The position numbers and the translations under genes were made by a program. From Planomonospora parontospora (GTDB lineage Bacteria > Actinomycetota > Actinomycetes > Streptosporangiales > Streptosporangiaceae), in assembly GCA_014647935.1 (NCBI GenBank), contig BMQD01000004.1, positions 144,155 through 208,154 on the forward strand: a stretch of 64,000 nucleotides of DNA, given 5' to 3'. Under the pieces are notes generated by a model. That model was given only the letters and a program-made list of their open reading frames with translations, did no database searches and had not been told where the DNA came from. Positions 1-7,098 of this stretch are shown here, piece by piece. Position 1 is the first letter of the stretch, and each line of letters opens with the position of its first letter.

Positions 1-750
1 CCCCGCCGCGCGTGCGGCTTCGGCGGCGGAGGCCGACCGGGCAAGGTCTCTCATTCCCAGGTAATGGGAATCCATGCAATGGGCGATGCCCGTGATCCAG
101 GCGGGGCGTTCGCACACGCTCCGGGCGAGGTCCCCGGCCGCCAGCACCACCGCGGCGGCGCCGTCGGCGGGGGCCGCGACGTCGTACGGCCGCAGCGGCT
201 CGACCTCGAAGGCGTCCCCCTCCGGATCGGGCAGGTCGAGGGCGTAGGGGTTGGCCCGCCCGGCGGCGCGGCTGCGCCGTACGATCTCGTCGAGCTCGGC
301 CCGGTCCGTCCCGCGCGCCGAGGCCTGCAGGGCGGCGTAGGAGACGTGATCCAGGCCGAGCGGGGCCAGGTAGTACGGGTCGAGCTGGAGGGTCATGATC
401 TGGTGCAGGTCGCCCTGGGAGGGCTTGCCGAAGCCGTAGACCAGCGCCGAGTCGACGTCGCCGTGCTGGAGCCGGACCCACGCCTCGTACAGCGCCCAGG
501 CCGCGTCCATCTCCACGTGGCTCTCGGAGATCGGCGGCCAGGCGCCGACCGCGTCGAGCGCGGAGACGAACGAGAACGGCGCGCCCGCGAGATAGTCACA
601 GCTGCCCGAGCAGGTGAAGCCGAACGTCCGCAGGCCCGACGCGCGCCGCACCTCCTCGATCACCGGCAGGATCAGCTCCGGTTCGCTCAGCCCCTCGTCG
701 ACCGCGCTGTGCCGGGTCTGGGCGAACGCCACGACCGCCACCTCACGCAT
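1..750 (-). CDS. Thiolase / lipid-transfer protein (Ltp-like), 3' end beyond window
   Basis: Thiolase-superfamily protein read from an ATG at 750 (MREVAVVAFAQT) to the window edge, so about 250 N-terminal residues are visible and the C-terminus is missing. The N-terminal 'VVAFAQT' strand, the FTCSGSCDYLAG segment and the GDVDSALVYGFGKPS region are typical of actinobacterial thiolase-domain lipid-transfer proteins. In Ltp2-type enzymes this fold acts as a retro-aldolase on acyl-CoA side chains together with a DUF35 partner, rather than as a classical Cys-dependent thiolase. The adjacent DUF35 gene ends 10 bp upstream, supporting the same complex. Substrate is not determinable from the sequence. 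A true thiolase activity cannot be excluded because the second half is absent. Confidence 0.85.
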   Translation of the reverse strand, partial: MREVAVVAFAQTRHSAVDEGLSEPELILPVIEEVRRASGLRTFGFTCSGSCDYLAGAPFSFVSALDAVGAWPPISESHVEMDAAWALYEAWVRLQHGDVDSALVYGFGKPSQGDLHQIMTLQLDPYYLAPLGLDHVSYAALQASARGTDRAELDEIVRRSRAAGRANPYALDLPDPEGDAFEVEPLRPYDVAAPADGAAAVVLAAGDLARSVCERPAWITGIAHCMDSHYLGMRDLARSASAAEAARAAG

Positions 751-760
751 CCGCGTCCCC

Positions 761-1792
761 CTACAGCTCGGCGTCGGGTTCGCCGGTGGGGGCGAACCAC
801 TTGATGTTCGACATCGACAGCGGGGACGGCGCCCACTCCTGTCGCGGGGCCCAGACCGCCCGCACCCGCATGCCCTGCCGCACCTCGTGCGCCGGGACGT
901 CGCCGACCAGCGCGATCAGCGGCACGTCCGCGCCGTCGAGCAGGATGTAGGCCGAGACGAACGGCACCTCGGGGGCGCGGGGGTCGGGCAGGTTGTTGAT
1001 CGCGAAGGTGGTGACCGTGCCGGTGTCCGGCAGCTCGCGCTCCTCGGTGATCGCGACTCCGCACTCGGGGCAGGACAGGCGGTAGGGCATGTAGACCTTG
1101 CCGCAGGAACCGCAGCGGCAGCCCAGCAGCACGCCCCGGGCCACGCCCTCCAGGAACCGGGTCAGGGCCCGGCCGGGCCGCAGGCGGTACTCCGCGCGGA
1201 CCGGAGAGACGATCTTCGTTACCTCGGGCACGAAGCTCTCGATGTCGGTGATGTGCCCGGTGCGCTCGGCCCGCCAGCGGGGGCGGACCCGCAGGCCGGG
1301 GCGCATGGCGCGGGCGTCGCCGGCGTCCACCGCGTGGACCAGCGCCGTGTCGGCGCCGTCGAGGCGGATCAGCGCCCAGGCGAACGGGCGGGCAAGGGGG
1401 TGCTCCGGGCGGGGGGCGCCCACCCAGGCCCAGCTCTGCACGGTCCCGGCCGGGCCGACCTCGGCGAACTCCCCGGTGACGTCCTCGCCGGTGGCCGGGT
1501 CGTACTCCAGCGGAGGCACCAGGACCCGGCCGTCGGCGGTGCGGACCCCGACGATCCGCGCGTCCCGCAGCTCGGTGAGGAAGCGCCCGATCACCGGCCC
1601 GGTCGTGCGCGTGTAACCGCCGGGGAACTCCAGGACGTGGTCGACGACAGGGTCGACGACGGGGTCTCCGGCGGGAACCCCGCCGGGATCCGCGACGGTT
1701 CCGCCGGGATCCGCGACGGTTCCGCCGGGGTCCGCGACGGCCCCTCCCGGCGACGCGGCCGCCCCGGGCGGCGCCTCAGATGGCACGGTCAT
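761..1792 (-). CDS. Tandem DUF35 / OB-fold zinc-ribbon protein, acyl-CoA metabolism
   Basis: 343 residues with two DUF35-type OB-fold units. The first, about residues 45-190, lacks cysteines; the second, about 200-340, starts with a rubredoxin-like zinc ribbon (CRCGSCG ... CPECG) and then the OB-fold. DUF35 proteins partner Ltp-type thiolases or MaoC hydratases and often bind acyl-CoA (ChsH2 with Ltp2 in steroid side-chain degradation is the known example). The start overlaps the end of the upstream acyl-CoA ligase by 17 bp and the thiolase follows after 10 bp, so the three are one transcription unit. The N-terminus contains a 7-residue repeat, VADPGGT, present about three times; this is low-complexity sequence and may not belong to the folded protein. 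Confidence 0.85.
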   Translation of the reverse strand: MTVPSEAPPGAAASPGGAVADPGGTVADPGGTVADPGGVPAGDPVVDPVVDHVLEFPGGYTRTTGPVIGRFLTELRDARIVGVRTADGRVLVPPLEYDPATGEDVTGEFAEVGPAGTVQSWAWVGAPRPEHPLARPFAWALIRLDGADTALVHAVDAGDARAMRPGLRVRPRWRAERTGHITDIESFVPEVTKIVSPVRAEYRLRPGRALTRFLEGVARGVLLGCRCGSCGKVYMPYRLSCPECGVAITEERELPDTGTVTTFAINNLPDPRAPEVPFVSAYILLDGADVPLIALVGDVPAHEVRQGMRVRAVWAPRQEWAPSPLSMSNIKWFAPTGEPDAEL

Positions 1793-3326
1793 GTCCCTCC
1801 CAGTAGGGGTCGCGCAGCCGGCGTTTGAGGAGCTTGCCGTTGGGCTCGCGCGGCATCTCCTCGATGAAGTCGACGCTCTTCGGCCACTTCATCCTGGACA
1901 GGCGGCCCTCCAGGGAGGAGAGGATCTCCGCGGCGAGCTCCGGGGAGGGCTCCACCCCGGGCGCGGGCTCGATCACGGCCTTGATCTGCTCGCCCCACTC
2001 CTCGTCGGGCACGCCGAACACGGCCACGTCGGCGACCTTCGGGTGGACCGTCAGCTCGTTCTCGATCTCGGCCGGGTAGATGTTGGCCCCGCCGGAGATG
2101 ATCAGGTCGGCCTTGCGGTCGCAGAGGAAGAGGAAGCCCTCGTCGTTCAGGTAGCCGATGTCGCCGACGGTGAAGAAGTCCCGCAGGCGGTTGGCCTCCG
2201 TCTTGGCCGGGTCGCCCTTGTACTCGAAGGAGGCGCCCATCATCTTCATGTAGACGGTGCCGGGGGTGCCGGTGGGGACCGGCCGCAGGTCCTCGTCCAC
2301 GATGAGCAGCTCGCTGATCGGCCAGGCCGTGCCGACGGTGCCCGGGTGCTTGCGCCAGCCCTCGGGGGTGGCGATCGTGCCGCCGCCCTCGGTCGCCGCG
2401 TAGTACTCGTAGACGCAGTCGCCCCACCACTCGAGCATCGCCCATTTGACGGGGACGGGACAGGGGGCGGCGGCGTGGATCATCCATCTGAGCGAGGACA
2501 GGTCGTAGGCCCTCCGGGTCTCCTCGGGCAGCGAGAGCAGGCGCTTGAAGTGGGTGGGGACCAGGTGCGAGTTGGTGACGCGGTACCGCTCGCAGAGCCG
2601 GAGCATCTCCTCGGCGTCCCACCGGTCCATGTAGACGAGCGTGTGGCCCATGTGCAGGGCCGTGCCGCCGAACTGGGTGACGGCGGTGTGGTAGCCCGGC
2701 GAGGTGACCAGGTGGACGTTCTCCTCGCCGGGGGTGATGCCGAACATCGACAGCAGGAAGGTCATCAGCTCGGCCGAGTCGTCCGGGTCCAGGCCGTTGA
2801 GCGGACGGCGCACGCCCTTGGGCCGGCCCGTGGTGCCGGAGGTGTAGTGCATGGTCGCGCCCGCCGTACGGCCTGCGGGGGCGGTGTCCGGGCGGCCGTC
2901 GGTCAGCTCCGCCGCGGGCCGGGCGCCGTCCACCCGGCCGAAGGCGAAGACGCGGTCGGCGGGCAGGCCGGACCCGGCGGCGGCGCGCATGCCCTCCTCG
3001 GCGTGGCGCTCGTGCACGAAGAAGGCCCTGGCCTCGCTGTCGTCGATGATGTAGGCGATCTCGGGACCGGTGAGGTGCCAGTTGACCGGCGTGTAGTACC
3101 ACCCGGCCTGCAGCGCGGCCAGGTAGAGCACCAGGCCGTCGGCGCCGTTGGGGACCAGGCCGCAGATCCCGTCGCCGGGCTCCAGGCCCAGCTTCCGCAG
3201 GCCGTGCACGAGGCGGTTCGCCCGGGCCAGCAGGTCTCCCGCGCGGTGTTCGGTGCCGTCCGGGTCCACGGCCGCGATCCGGTCCGGATCCGCCTGCGCC
3301 AGTCTCCAGAAGCCGAGCGTGCCCAT
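1776..3326 (-). CDS. Acyl-CoA synthetase (FadD-like, ANL superfamily)
   Basis: 516-residue AMP-forming ligase that would activate a carboxylic acid to its acyl-CoA. Visible motifs are the P-loop-like [12 protein letters not shown], the YEYYAATEGGG motif, GDIGYLNDEGFLFLCDR with the hinge Asp/Arg, SGGANIYPAEIE and the C-terminal catalytic lysine region PNGKLLKR. The start is placed at the ATG at 3326 (MGTLGFWRLAQ) because a GAGGGG Shine-Dalgarno sits 9 nt upstream; longer readings add low-complexity Arg-rich sequence. It is the first gene of a three-gene operon with DUF35 and thiolase genes. A KstR-like palindrome and a second TetR-like palindrome lie 97-161 nt upstream. The gene at 33064 encodes a paralogue. 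Confidence 0.92.
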   Translation of the reverse strand: MGTLGFWRLAQADPDRIAAVDPDGTEHRAGDLLARANRLVHGLRKLGLEPGDGICGLVPNGADGLVLYLAALQAGWYYTPVNWHLTGPEIAYIIDDSEARAFFVHERHAEEGMRAAAGSGLPADRVFAFGRVDGARPAAELTDGRPDTAPAGRTAGATMHYTSGTTGRPKGVRRPLNGLDPDDSAELMTFLLSMFGITPGEENVHLVTSPGYHTAVTQFGGTALHMGHTLVYMDRWDAEEMLRLCERYRVTNSHLVPTHFKRLLSLPEETRRAYDLSSLRWMIHAAAPCPVPVKWAMLEWWGDCVYEYYAATEGGGTIATPEGWRKHPGTVGTAWPISELLIVDEDLRPVPTGTPGTVYMKMMGASFEYKGDPAKTEANRLRDFFTVGDIGYLNDEGFLFLCDRKADLIISGGANIYPAEIENELTVHPKVADVAVFGVPDEEWGEQIKAVIEPAPGVEPSPELAAEILSSLEGRLSRMKWPKSVDFIEEMPREPNGKLLKRRLRDPYWEGHDRAI

Positions 3327-3422
3327 CGCGGGTTCCCCTCTGGTCGGAAGGCACCCCGGCCGCCGGAGCGGTGCGCGTCCCCGGATCGCGGCACGGCACC
3401 GGCGGCATGGGAGCCCTCGAAC

Positions 3423-3436
3423 GAGAACGTGTTCTT
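3423..3436. promoter_or_regulatory. KstR-like palindrome upstream of acyl-CoA operon
   Basis: GAGAACGTGTTCTT contains the inverted repeat AGAAC-GT-GTTCT. It matches the inner part of the KstR consensus TNNAACNNGTTNNA, failing only at the two outermost bases. It lies about 97 nt upstream of the acyl-CoA ligase start on the minus strand, with no gene in between. KstR is a TetR repressor of sterol and fatty-acyl catabolic genes; the regulator itself is not in the window, so assignment rests on motif similarity. Confidence 0.55.
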
Positions 3437-3469
3437 GTTCGCAGGGGCAGAGTAACCCGGCCACGCTCG

Positions 3470-3487
3470 CCTAACAAGCGTTTGATT
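3470..3487. promoter_or_regulatory. TAACAAGCG-type operator candidate, copy 1
   Basis: CCTAACAAGCGTTTGATT contains the near-palindrome CAAGCGTTTG. The first 11 bases recur identically at 6124-6134 in front of the enoyl-CoA hydratase, where the palindrome CAAGCGCTTG is perfect. Position relative to the acyl-CoA ligase is about 145 nt upstream. It is likely a TetR-family box for acyl-CoA catabolic genes; the cognate regulator is unknown. The 3327-3705 intergenic stretch otherwise holds only the KstR-like box and the leader of the next gene. Confidence 0.5.
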
Positions 3488-3705
3488 CGCGGGCGGATCC
3501 TGGCAGGCCCTTTGCCTTCCCATCACCATCGGCACCGCCGCCGTCACGCATAGCTCATGAAAGGTAAGAAGAAAGTCAAGTTCATGGATGAAACTGCTTA
3601 TTTGTCCCTTATGGGAACTTTGCTCGGTCAATATGGCTAGGCGAGAGGCGGCGTCCCCGAGCTGGGCTCATGTTGACCACCCGCCGTCTCCGCGATGGGG
3701 AGATC

Positions 3706-5196
3706 ATGCGTTTCAACAAGTCCCTGGCGGCCGCCGGTGCTCTCGGCCTCGCCGTACTGACCGCTTCCCCGGCGTTCGCCGACGACATCGACGGCGTCCC
3801 GGCCGGTTCCGTCGTCGATCTGACCGAGGCGCGGGGCGACCTCGACGTCACCGCCTCCGAGGGGGTGACCCCCGAGGCCGCGCCCGCCGCCGCCCCGGAG
3901 GCCGCCGCCCCGGAGGCGGAGGCCGAGGCGCCCGCCGCGGAGCCCGCCCCCGTGGCCGAGGCCGACCCGGTCCCGGCGCAGGCTCCGGCCGAGGAGCCCG
4001 CCGAGCAGCCCGTCGAGAAGCCCGCGCCCGCCCAGGACCCCGTCCCTGCGCCGCCGGCGCAGGACCCCGCGCCCGCCCAGGGCCCCGGGTCCGCGCCGAA
4101 CCCCCCGCCCGGCGACGTCGTGGAGGTCAAGCGGCCGGTCATCGACTCGGCCGTCGTCACCCCCGGCGCCATCGTGCGCGGCGGCGCCTACACCGTGACG
4201 GTTCGCACCCTGGAGGTGCCGAACGGCGCCCGCGTCTTCATCCGGGGCATCGGCGGCAGGAGCGCCGCGGGCATCATCCGCTCGGGCCGGGCCGTCATCG
4301 GGATGACCGCCCCGGCCGACGCCCGCCTCGGCGAGCACACCCTGCGCGTCAGCGTCACCCGCGCCGAGCCGGTCGAGACCTGGGCGGTCGTCAAGGCCGC
4401 ACCGGTCGCCTCGCTGGACCTGCGCACCAGCCCGGGCAGCGTCCGGGCCGGTCAGACCTACCAGGCCGTCGTCAACACGAAGCGGGCCAAGCCCGGCACC
4501 GTGGTCACCGTCAAGGACCTGGCCGGCCGCCTCCACCGGGCGAAGCTCGACGCGCACGGCTGCGCGCGGATCACTCTGACCGTGCCCAAGGGCACCAGGC
4601 CCGGCCGCTACGCGGTCTCGGCCTCGCTGCCGGACGGCGCCCGCGACTCCGCCGCGCTGACCGTCGTCAGGACGCCGCTGCCCGCGGGCCGGATCGCCCT
4701 GGACCTGACCCCGGACACGATCACCGCGGGCGGGAAGTTCACCGCGCTGATCGCGACCACGTACGTGGCCCCCGGCACCCGGGTCACCCTGGTCGACCCG
4801 GCCGGCCGCAGGTTCACCCTCAAGCTCGACCGGAACGGCGCCGCCATCAAGCGGTTCCACGTCCCGTCCAGCACCGACGCGGGCTCCTACTGGTTCACCG
4901 CCAAGCTGCCCACCGGCCAGAAGTCGTCGGCCCGGCTGACGGTCAAGAGCCCGCGGGCGCGCACCGGCGCGCACACGCACGTGCACACGCAGACGAACGT
5001 CTACACGAAGATCTACTCCTACACCTACACCCCCCGGGGCGGCGCGCAGACCGGTGGCGGCCGCATCGAGCAGAACCTCGCCGCGAACACCACCGGCACC
5101 GGTTCCTCCCCCCTCGCCGCGCTGGCGCTCGGCGGCACGCTGATCGCCGGCGGCACCGGCGCGGCCCTGTTCGGCCGCTTCGGCCGCCAGGGCTGA
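3706..5196 (+). CDS. Secreted Ig-like repeat protein with C-terminal membrane anchor
   Basis: 496 residues. The ATG at 3706 (MRFNKSLAAAG) follows GGGGAGA and opens a clear Sec signal peptide ending near ASPAFA. Residues about 40-135 are an Ala/Pro/Glu-rich, likely wall-spanning linker. Three similar beta-sandwich-like repeats follow (each with a GxxYxxxV...GTxVxxxD...G...LxVP pattern), then a Thr/Tyr/His-rich strip (HTHVHTQTNVYTKIYSYTYT) and a C-terminal hydrophobic helix ending GRFGRQG. No LPXTG is visible; LAANTTGTGSS just before the helix is the only sorting-signal-like segment. The sortase gene begins 108 bp downstream in the same orientation, so it is the obvious candidate substrate. The family is not one I recognise by name. 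Confidence 0.8.
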   Translation: MRFNKSLAAAGALGLAVLTASPAFADDIDGVPAGSVVDLTEARGDLDVTASEGVTPEAAPAAAPEAAAPEAEAEAPAAEPAPVAEADPVPAQAPAEEPAEQPVEKPAPAQDPVPAPPAQDPAPAQGPGSAPNPPPGDVVEVKRPVIDSAVVTPGAIVRGGAYTVTVRTLEVPNGARVFIRGIGGRSAAGIIRSGRAVIGMTAPADARLGEHTLRVSVTRAEPVETWAVVKAAPVASLDLRTSPGSVRAGQTYQAVVNTKRAKPGTVVTVKDLAGRLHRAKLDAHGCARITLTVPKGTRPGRYAVSASLPDGARDSAALTVVRTPLPAGRIALDLTPDTITAGGKFTALIATTYVAPGTRVTLVDPAGRRFTLKLDRNGAAIKRFHVPSSTDAGSYWFTAKLPTGQKSSARLTVKSPRARTGAHTHVHTQTNVYTKIYSYTYTPRGGAQTGGGRIEQNLAANTTGTGSSPLAALALGGTLIAGGTGAALFGRFGRQG

Positions 5197-5205
5197 GGCT
5201 CCACC

Positions 5206-5219
5206 GGGGCTGAAGCCCC
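5206..5219 (+). terminator. Hairpin after surface-protein gene
   Basis: Perfect inverted repeat GGGGCT-GA-AGCCCC starting 9 bp after the stop codon. There is no T-run, as is common in high-GC actinobacteria. It could be an attenuator between the surface protein and sortase genes. The core CTGAAG resembles the terminal hairpins of the TnpB elements at 37197 and 61838, so a relic element end is the alternative. Confidence 0.4.
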
Positions 5220-5304
5220 AGCGCTCCATCGGGGCGCGGCCCCGGTCCCGGGTCCGCGCCCCGCCCCGCCCCGCCCACCCCGACCTGAGGCAGGTGTCCC
5301 GGCC

Positions 5305-6078
5305 ATGTCCGGCTCCACTCCGTCCAAGCGCCGCATCGCCGTCACCACGGGAGCGGCCCTGGCGATCTTCTGCGGCGTACTCGTCACCGGAGCCGCCCTG
5401 GCCAACGACCCGCCCTCCGCCCTCCCGGTCCCGGGTTCGGTCCAGGAGGACTCCGCCGGACCCGGGGCGCCGGACTCCTCGGCGGCCGGGGACGCCGAGG
5501 AGTCCGAGGACGCCGAGGACTCCAAGGACGCCGCCAAGTCCTCGAAGGCGGATGGGTCCAAGAAGTCCGGCAGGTCATCCGGCACCGCCGGCAAGCCGGC
5601 GTTCACCACCGCCGAGGCGATGACCGGGTCCGAGCCGGTCAGCCTGGACATCCCGGCGATCGGGGTGAAGGGTGCGCCGATCGACCCGGTCGGCCTGAAC
5701 GCCGACCGGACCGTCGAGGTCCCCGCACTGGACCGCCCGGAGCTCGTCGGCTGGTACAAGCACCGCCCGACGCCCGGCGAGGCGGGCCCCGCCGTACTGC
5801 TCGGGCACGTGGACGCCTACGGCAGGCCCGCGGTCTTCGCCAGGACGCACACCCTCGAGCCCGGTGACACCGTCAAGGTCAAGCGCGCCGACGGCAGGAC
5901 CGCCGTCTTCACCGTGGACGAGCTGGAGCGGGTGGACAAGGACGCCTTCCCCACCGACCGGGTGTACGGCGAGACCGCCACGCCCGAGCTCCGGCTGATC
6001 ACCTGCGGCGGCGCCTTCGACCCGGCGACCGGGCACTACGAGGACAACATCATCGTCTACGCCCACCTGAAGGCCTGA
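5305..6078 (+). CDS. Class E/F-type sortase
   Basis: 257 residues: one N-terminal membrane helix (about 11-32), an Asp/Ser/Lys-rich stalk (about 45-95), then a sortase beta-barrel. Visible catalytic landmarks are the His in LLGHVD (about residue 171) and the Cys in LITCGGAFD (about 234). The C-terminal strand that usually carries the active-site Arg reads HYEDNIIVYA with Glu in the expected region, so the Arg is not evident there. Sortases join secreted proteins to peptidoglycan through a Cys thioacyl intermediate. The upstream signal-peptide protein is the likely client. An ATG at 5305 is used; the Shine-Dalgarno is weak (GAGGCAGG about 16 nt upstream). Confidence 0.88.
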   Translation: MSGSTPSKRRIAVTTGAALAIFCGVLVTGAALANDPPSALPVPGSVQEDSAGPGAPDSSAAGDAEESEDAEDSKDAAKSSKADGSKKSGRSSGTAGKPAFTTAEAMTGSEPVSLDIPAIGVKGAPIDPVGLNADRTVEVPALDRPELVGWYKHRPTPGEAGPAVLLGHVDAYGRPAVFARTHTLEPGDTVKVKRADGRTAVFTVDELERVDKDAFPTDRVYGETATPELRLITCGGAFDPATGHYEDNIIVYAHLKA

Positions 6079-6123
6079 CCTCCGCGCCGTCTGGCGGCAC
6101 AGGCGGTGGCCGATCTAGGATCC

Positions 6124-6139
6124 CCTAACAAGCGCTTGG
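6124..6139. promoter_or_regulatory. TAACAAGCG-type operator candidate, copy 2
   Basis: CCTAACAAGCGCTTGG contains a perfect 10-bp palindrome, CAAGCGCTTG, ending 21 nt before the enoyl-CoA hydratase start. It shares CCTAACAAGCG with the site at 3470. Location over the start-proximal promoter suggests repression by a TetR-type fatty-acyl regulator. Confidence 0.55.
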
Positions 6140-6159
6140 GGCAATGACGGAGGTCGTCC

Positions 6160-6975
6160 GTGGAACAGCTGCCGATCAGCACGCCGCACTGCCGGGTCGA
6201 GCGCGACGGCCACGTCGTCGTCGTGACCATGGACCGGCCCGAGGCGAAGAACGCCCTCTCCACGGACATGCTGGTCGGCCTGGCCGACGCGTGGGCCTAC
6301 GTCTCCGACGAGCCGGAGGTCCGGGTCGCCGTGCTGACCGGCGCGAACGGCACCTTCTGCGCGGGCGCCGACCTCAAGGCCATGGGCCGCCCGTCGTCCG
6401 ACCCCCGCGTCGCCGAGCGGGCCGCGCAGATCCCCGACTACCACTGGAAGGGCCTGCTGCGCGACTCCGGCGCACTGCCCACCAAGCCCGTCGTCTGCGC
6501 GGTCGAGGGCCACGCCGTGGCCGGGGGCACCGAGCTGCTCATCGGCACCGACCTGCGCGTGGTCGCCGAGTCGGCCGTCCTCGGCCTGTTCGAGGCCCGC
6601 CGCGCGCTGTTCCCGATGGGCGGCTCCGCGGTCCGCCTCCCCCGGCAGATCCCCTACGCCTTCGCCATGGACATCCTGCTGACCGGCCGGGCCGTCACCG
6701 CGCAGGAGGCCCTGGCCATGGGCCTGGTCAACCGGGTCGTCCCGGACGGCACCGCGCTGGAGTCCGCCCTGGAGGCCGCCGCGCAGATCGCCGCCTGCGG
6801 GCCGCTGGCCGTACAGGCCATCCTGCGCGCCTGCCGCCAGACCGAGGGCCTGCCCGAGCCCGAGGCCCTGAAGGTCTCCGACGCCATCGGCTGGCCGGTC
6901 ATCGGCTCCGAGGACGCCAAGGAGGGATCCCTGGCCTTCCGCGAGAAGCGCCCACCGGTCTACCGGGGCCGGTGA
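6160..6975 (+). CDS. Enoyl-CoA hydratase/isomerase (crotonase) family protein
   Basis: 271-residue crotonase. The oxyanion-hole segments are recognisable: NGTFCAGADLKAMG and the GHAVAGGTELLIGTDLRV glycine-rich turn, followed by FEARRALFPMGGSAVRLPR and LTGRAVTAQEALAMGLVNRVV. It would hydrate or isomerise an unsaturated acyl-CoA in beta-oxidation-type catabolism. The start is a GTG at 6160 with GGAGG 6 nt upstream. It is transcribed alone, directly behind the CAAGCGCTTG palindrome. Exact substrate cannot be told from the sequence. Confidence 0.92.
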   Translation: MEQLPISTPHCRVERDGHVVVVTMDRPEAKNALSTDMLVGLADAWAYVSDEPEVRVAVLTGANGTFCAGADLKAMGRPSSDPRVAERAAQIPDYHWKGLLRDSGALPTKPVVCAVEGHAVAGGTELLIGTDLRVVAESAVLGLFEARRALFPMGGSAVRLPRQIPYAFAMDILLTGRAVTAQEALAMGLVNRVVPDGTALESALEAAAQIAACGPLAVQAILRACRQTEGLPEPEALKVSDAIGWPVIGSEDAKEGSLAFREKRPPVYRGR

Positions 6976-7024
6976 TGTTCTCCTGGCCGACGAGCGCAGA
7001 CCTGTTCCGCGGCTCATCCCGGTG

Positions 7025-7061
7025 GCCCCTCCCCGTCGGCCGTCCGGCCGGAGAGAGGGGC
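7025..7061. terminator. Bidirectional terminator-like hairpin
   Basis: Arms GCCCCTC (7025-7031) and GAGGGGC (7055-7061) enclose a further GC-rich inner repeat. It lies between the convergent ends of the hydratase gene (6975) and the peptidase gene (7099), where a shared terminator is expected. Confidence 0.45.
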
Positions 7062-7098
7062 GGGCGGTCCCCGACCGGGGAAGCCGACGGCATGACGG

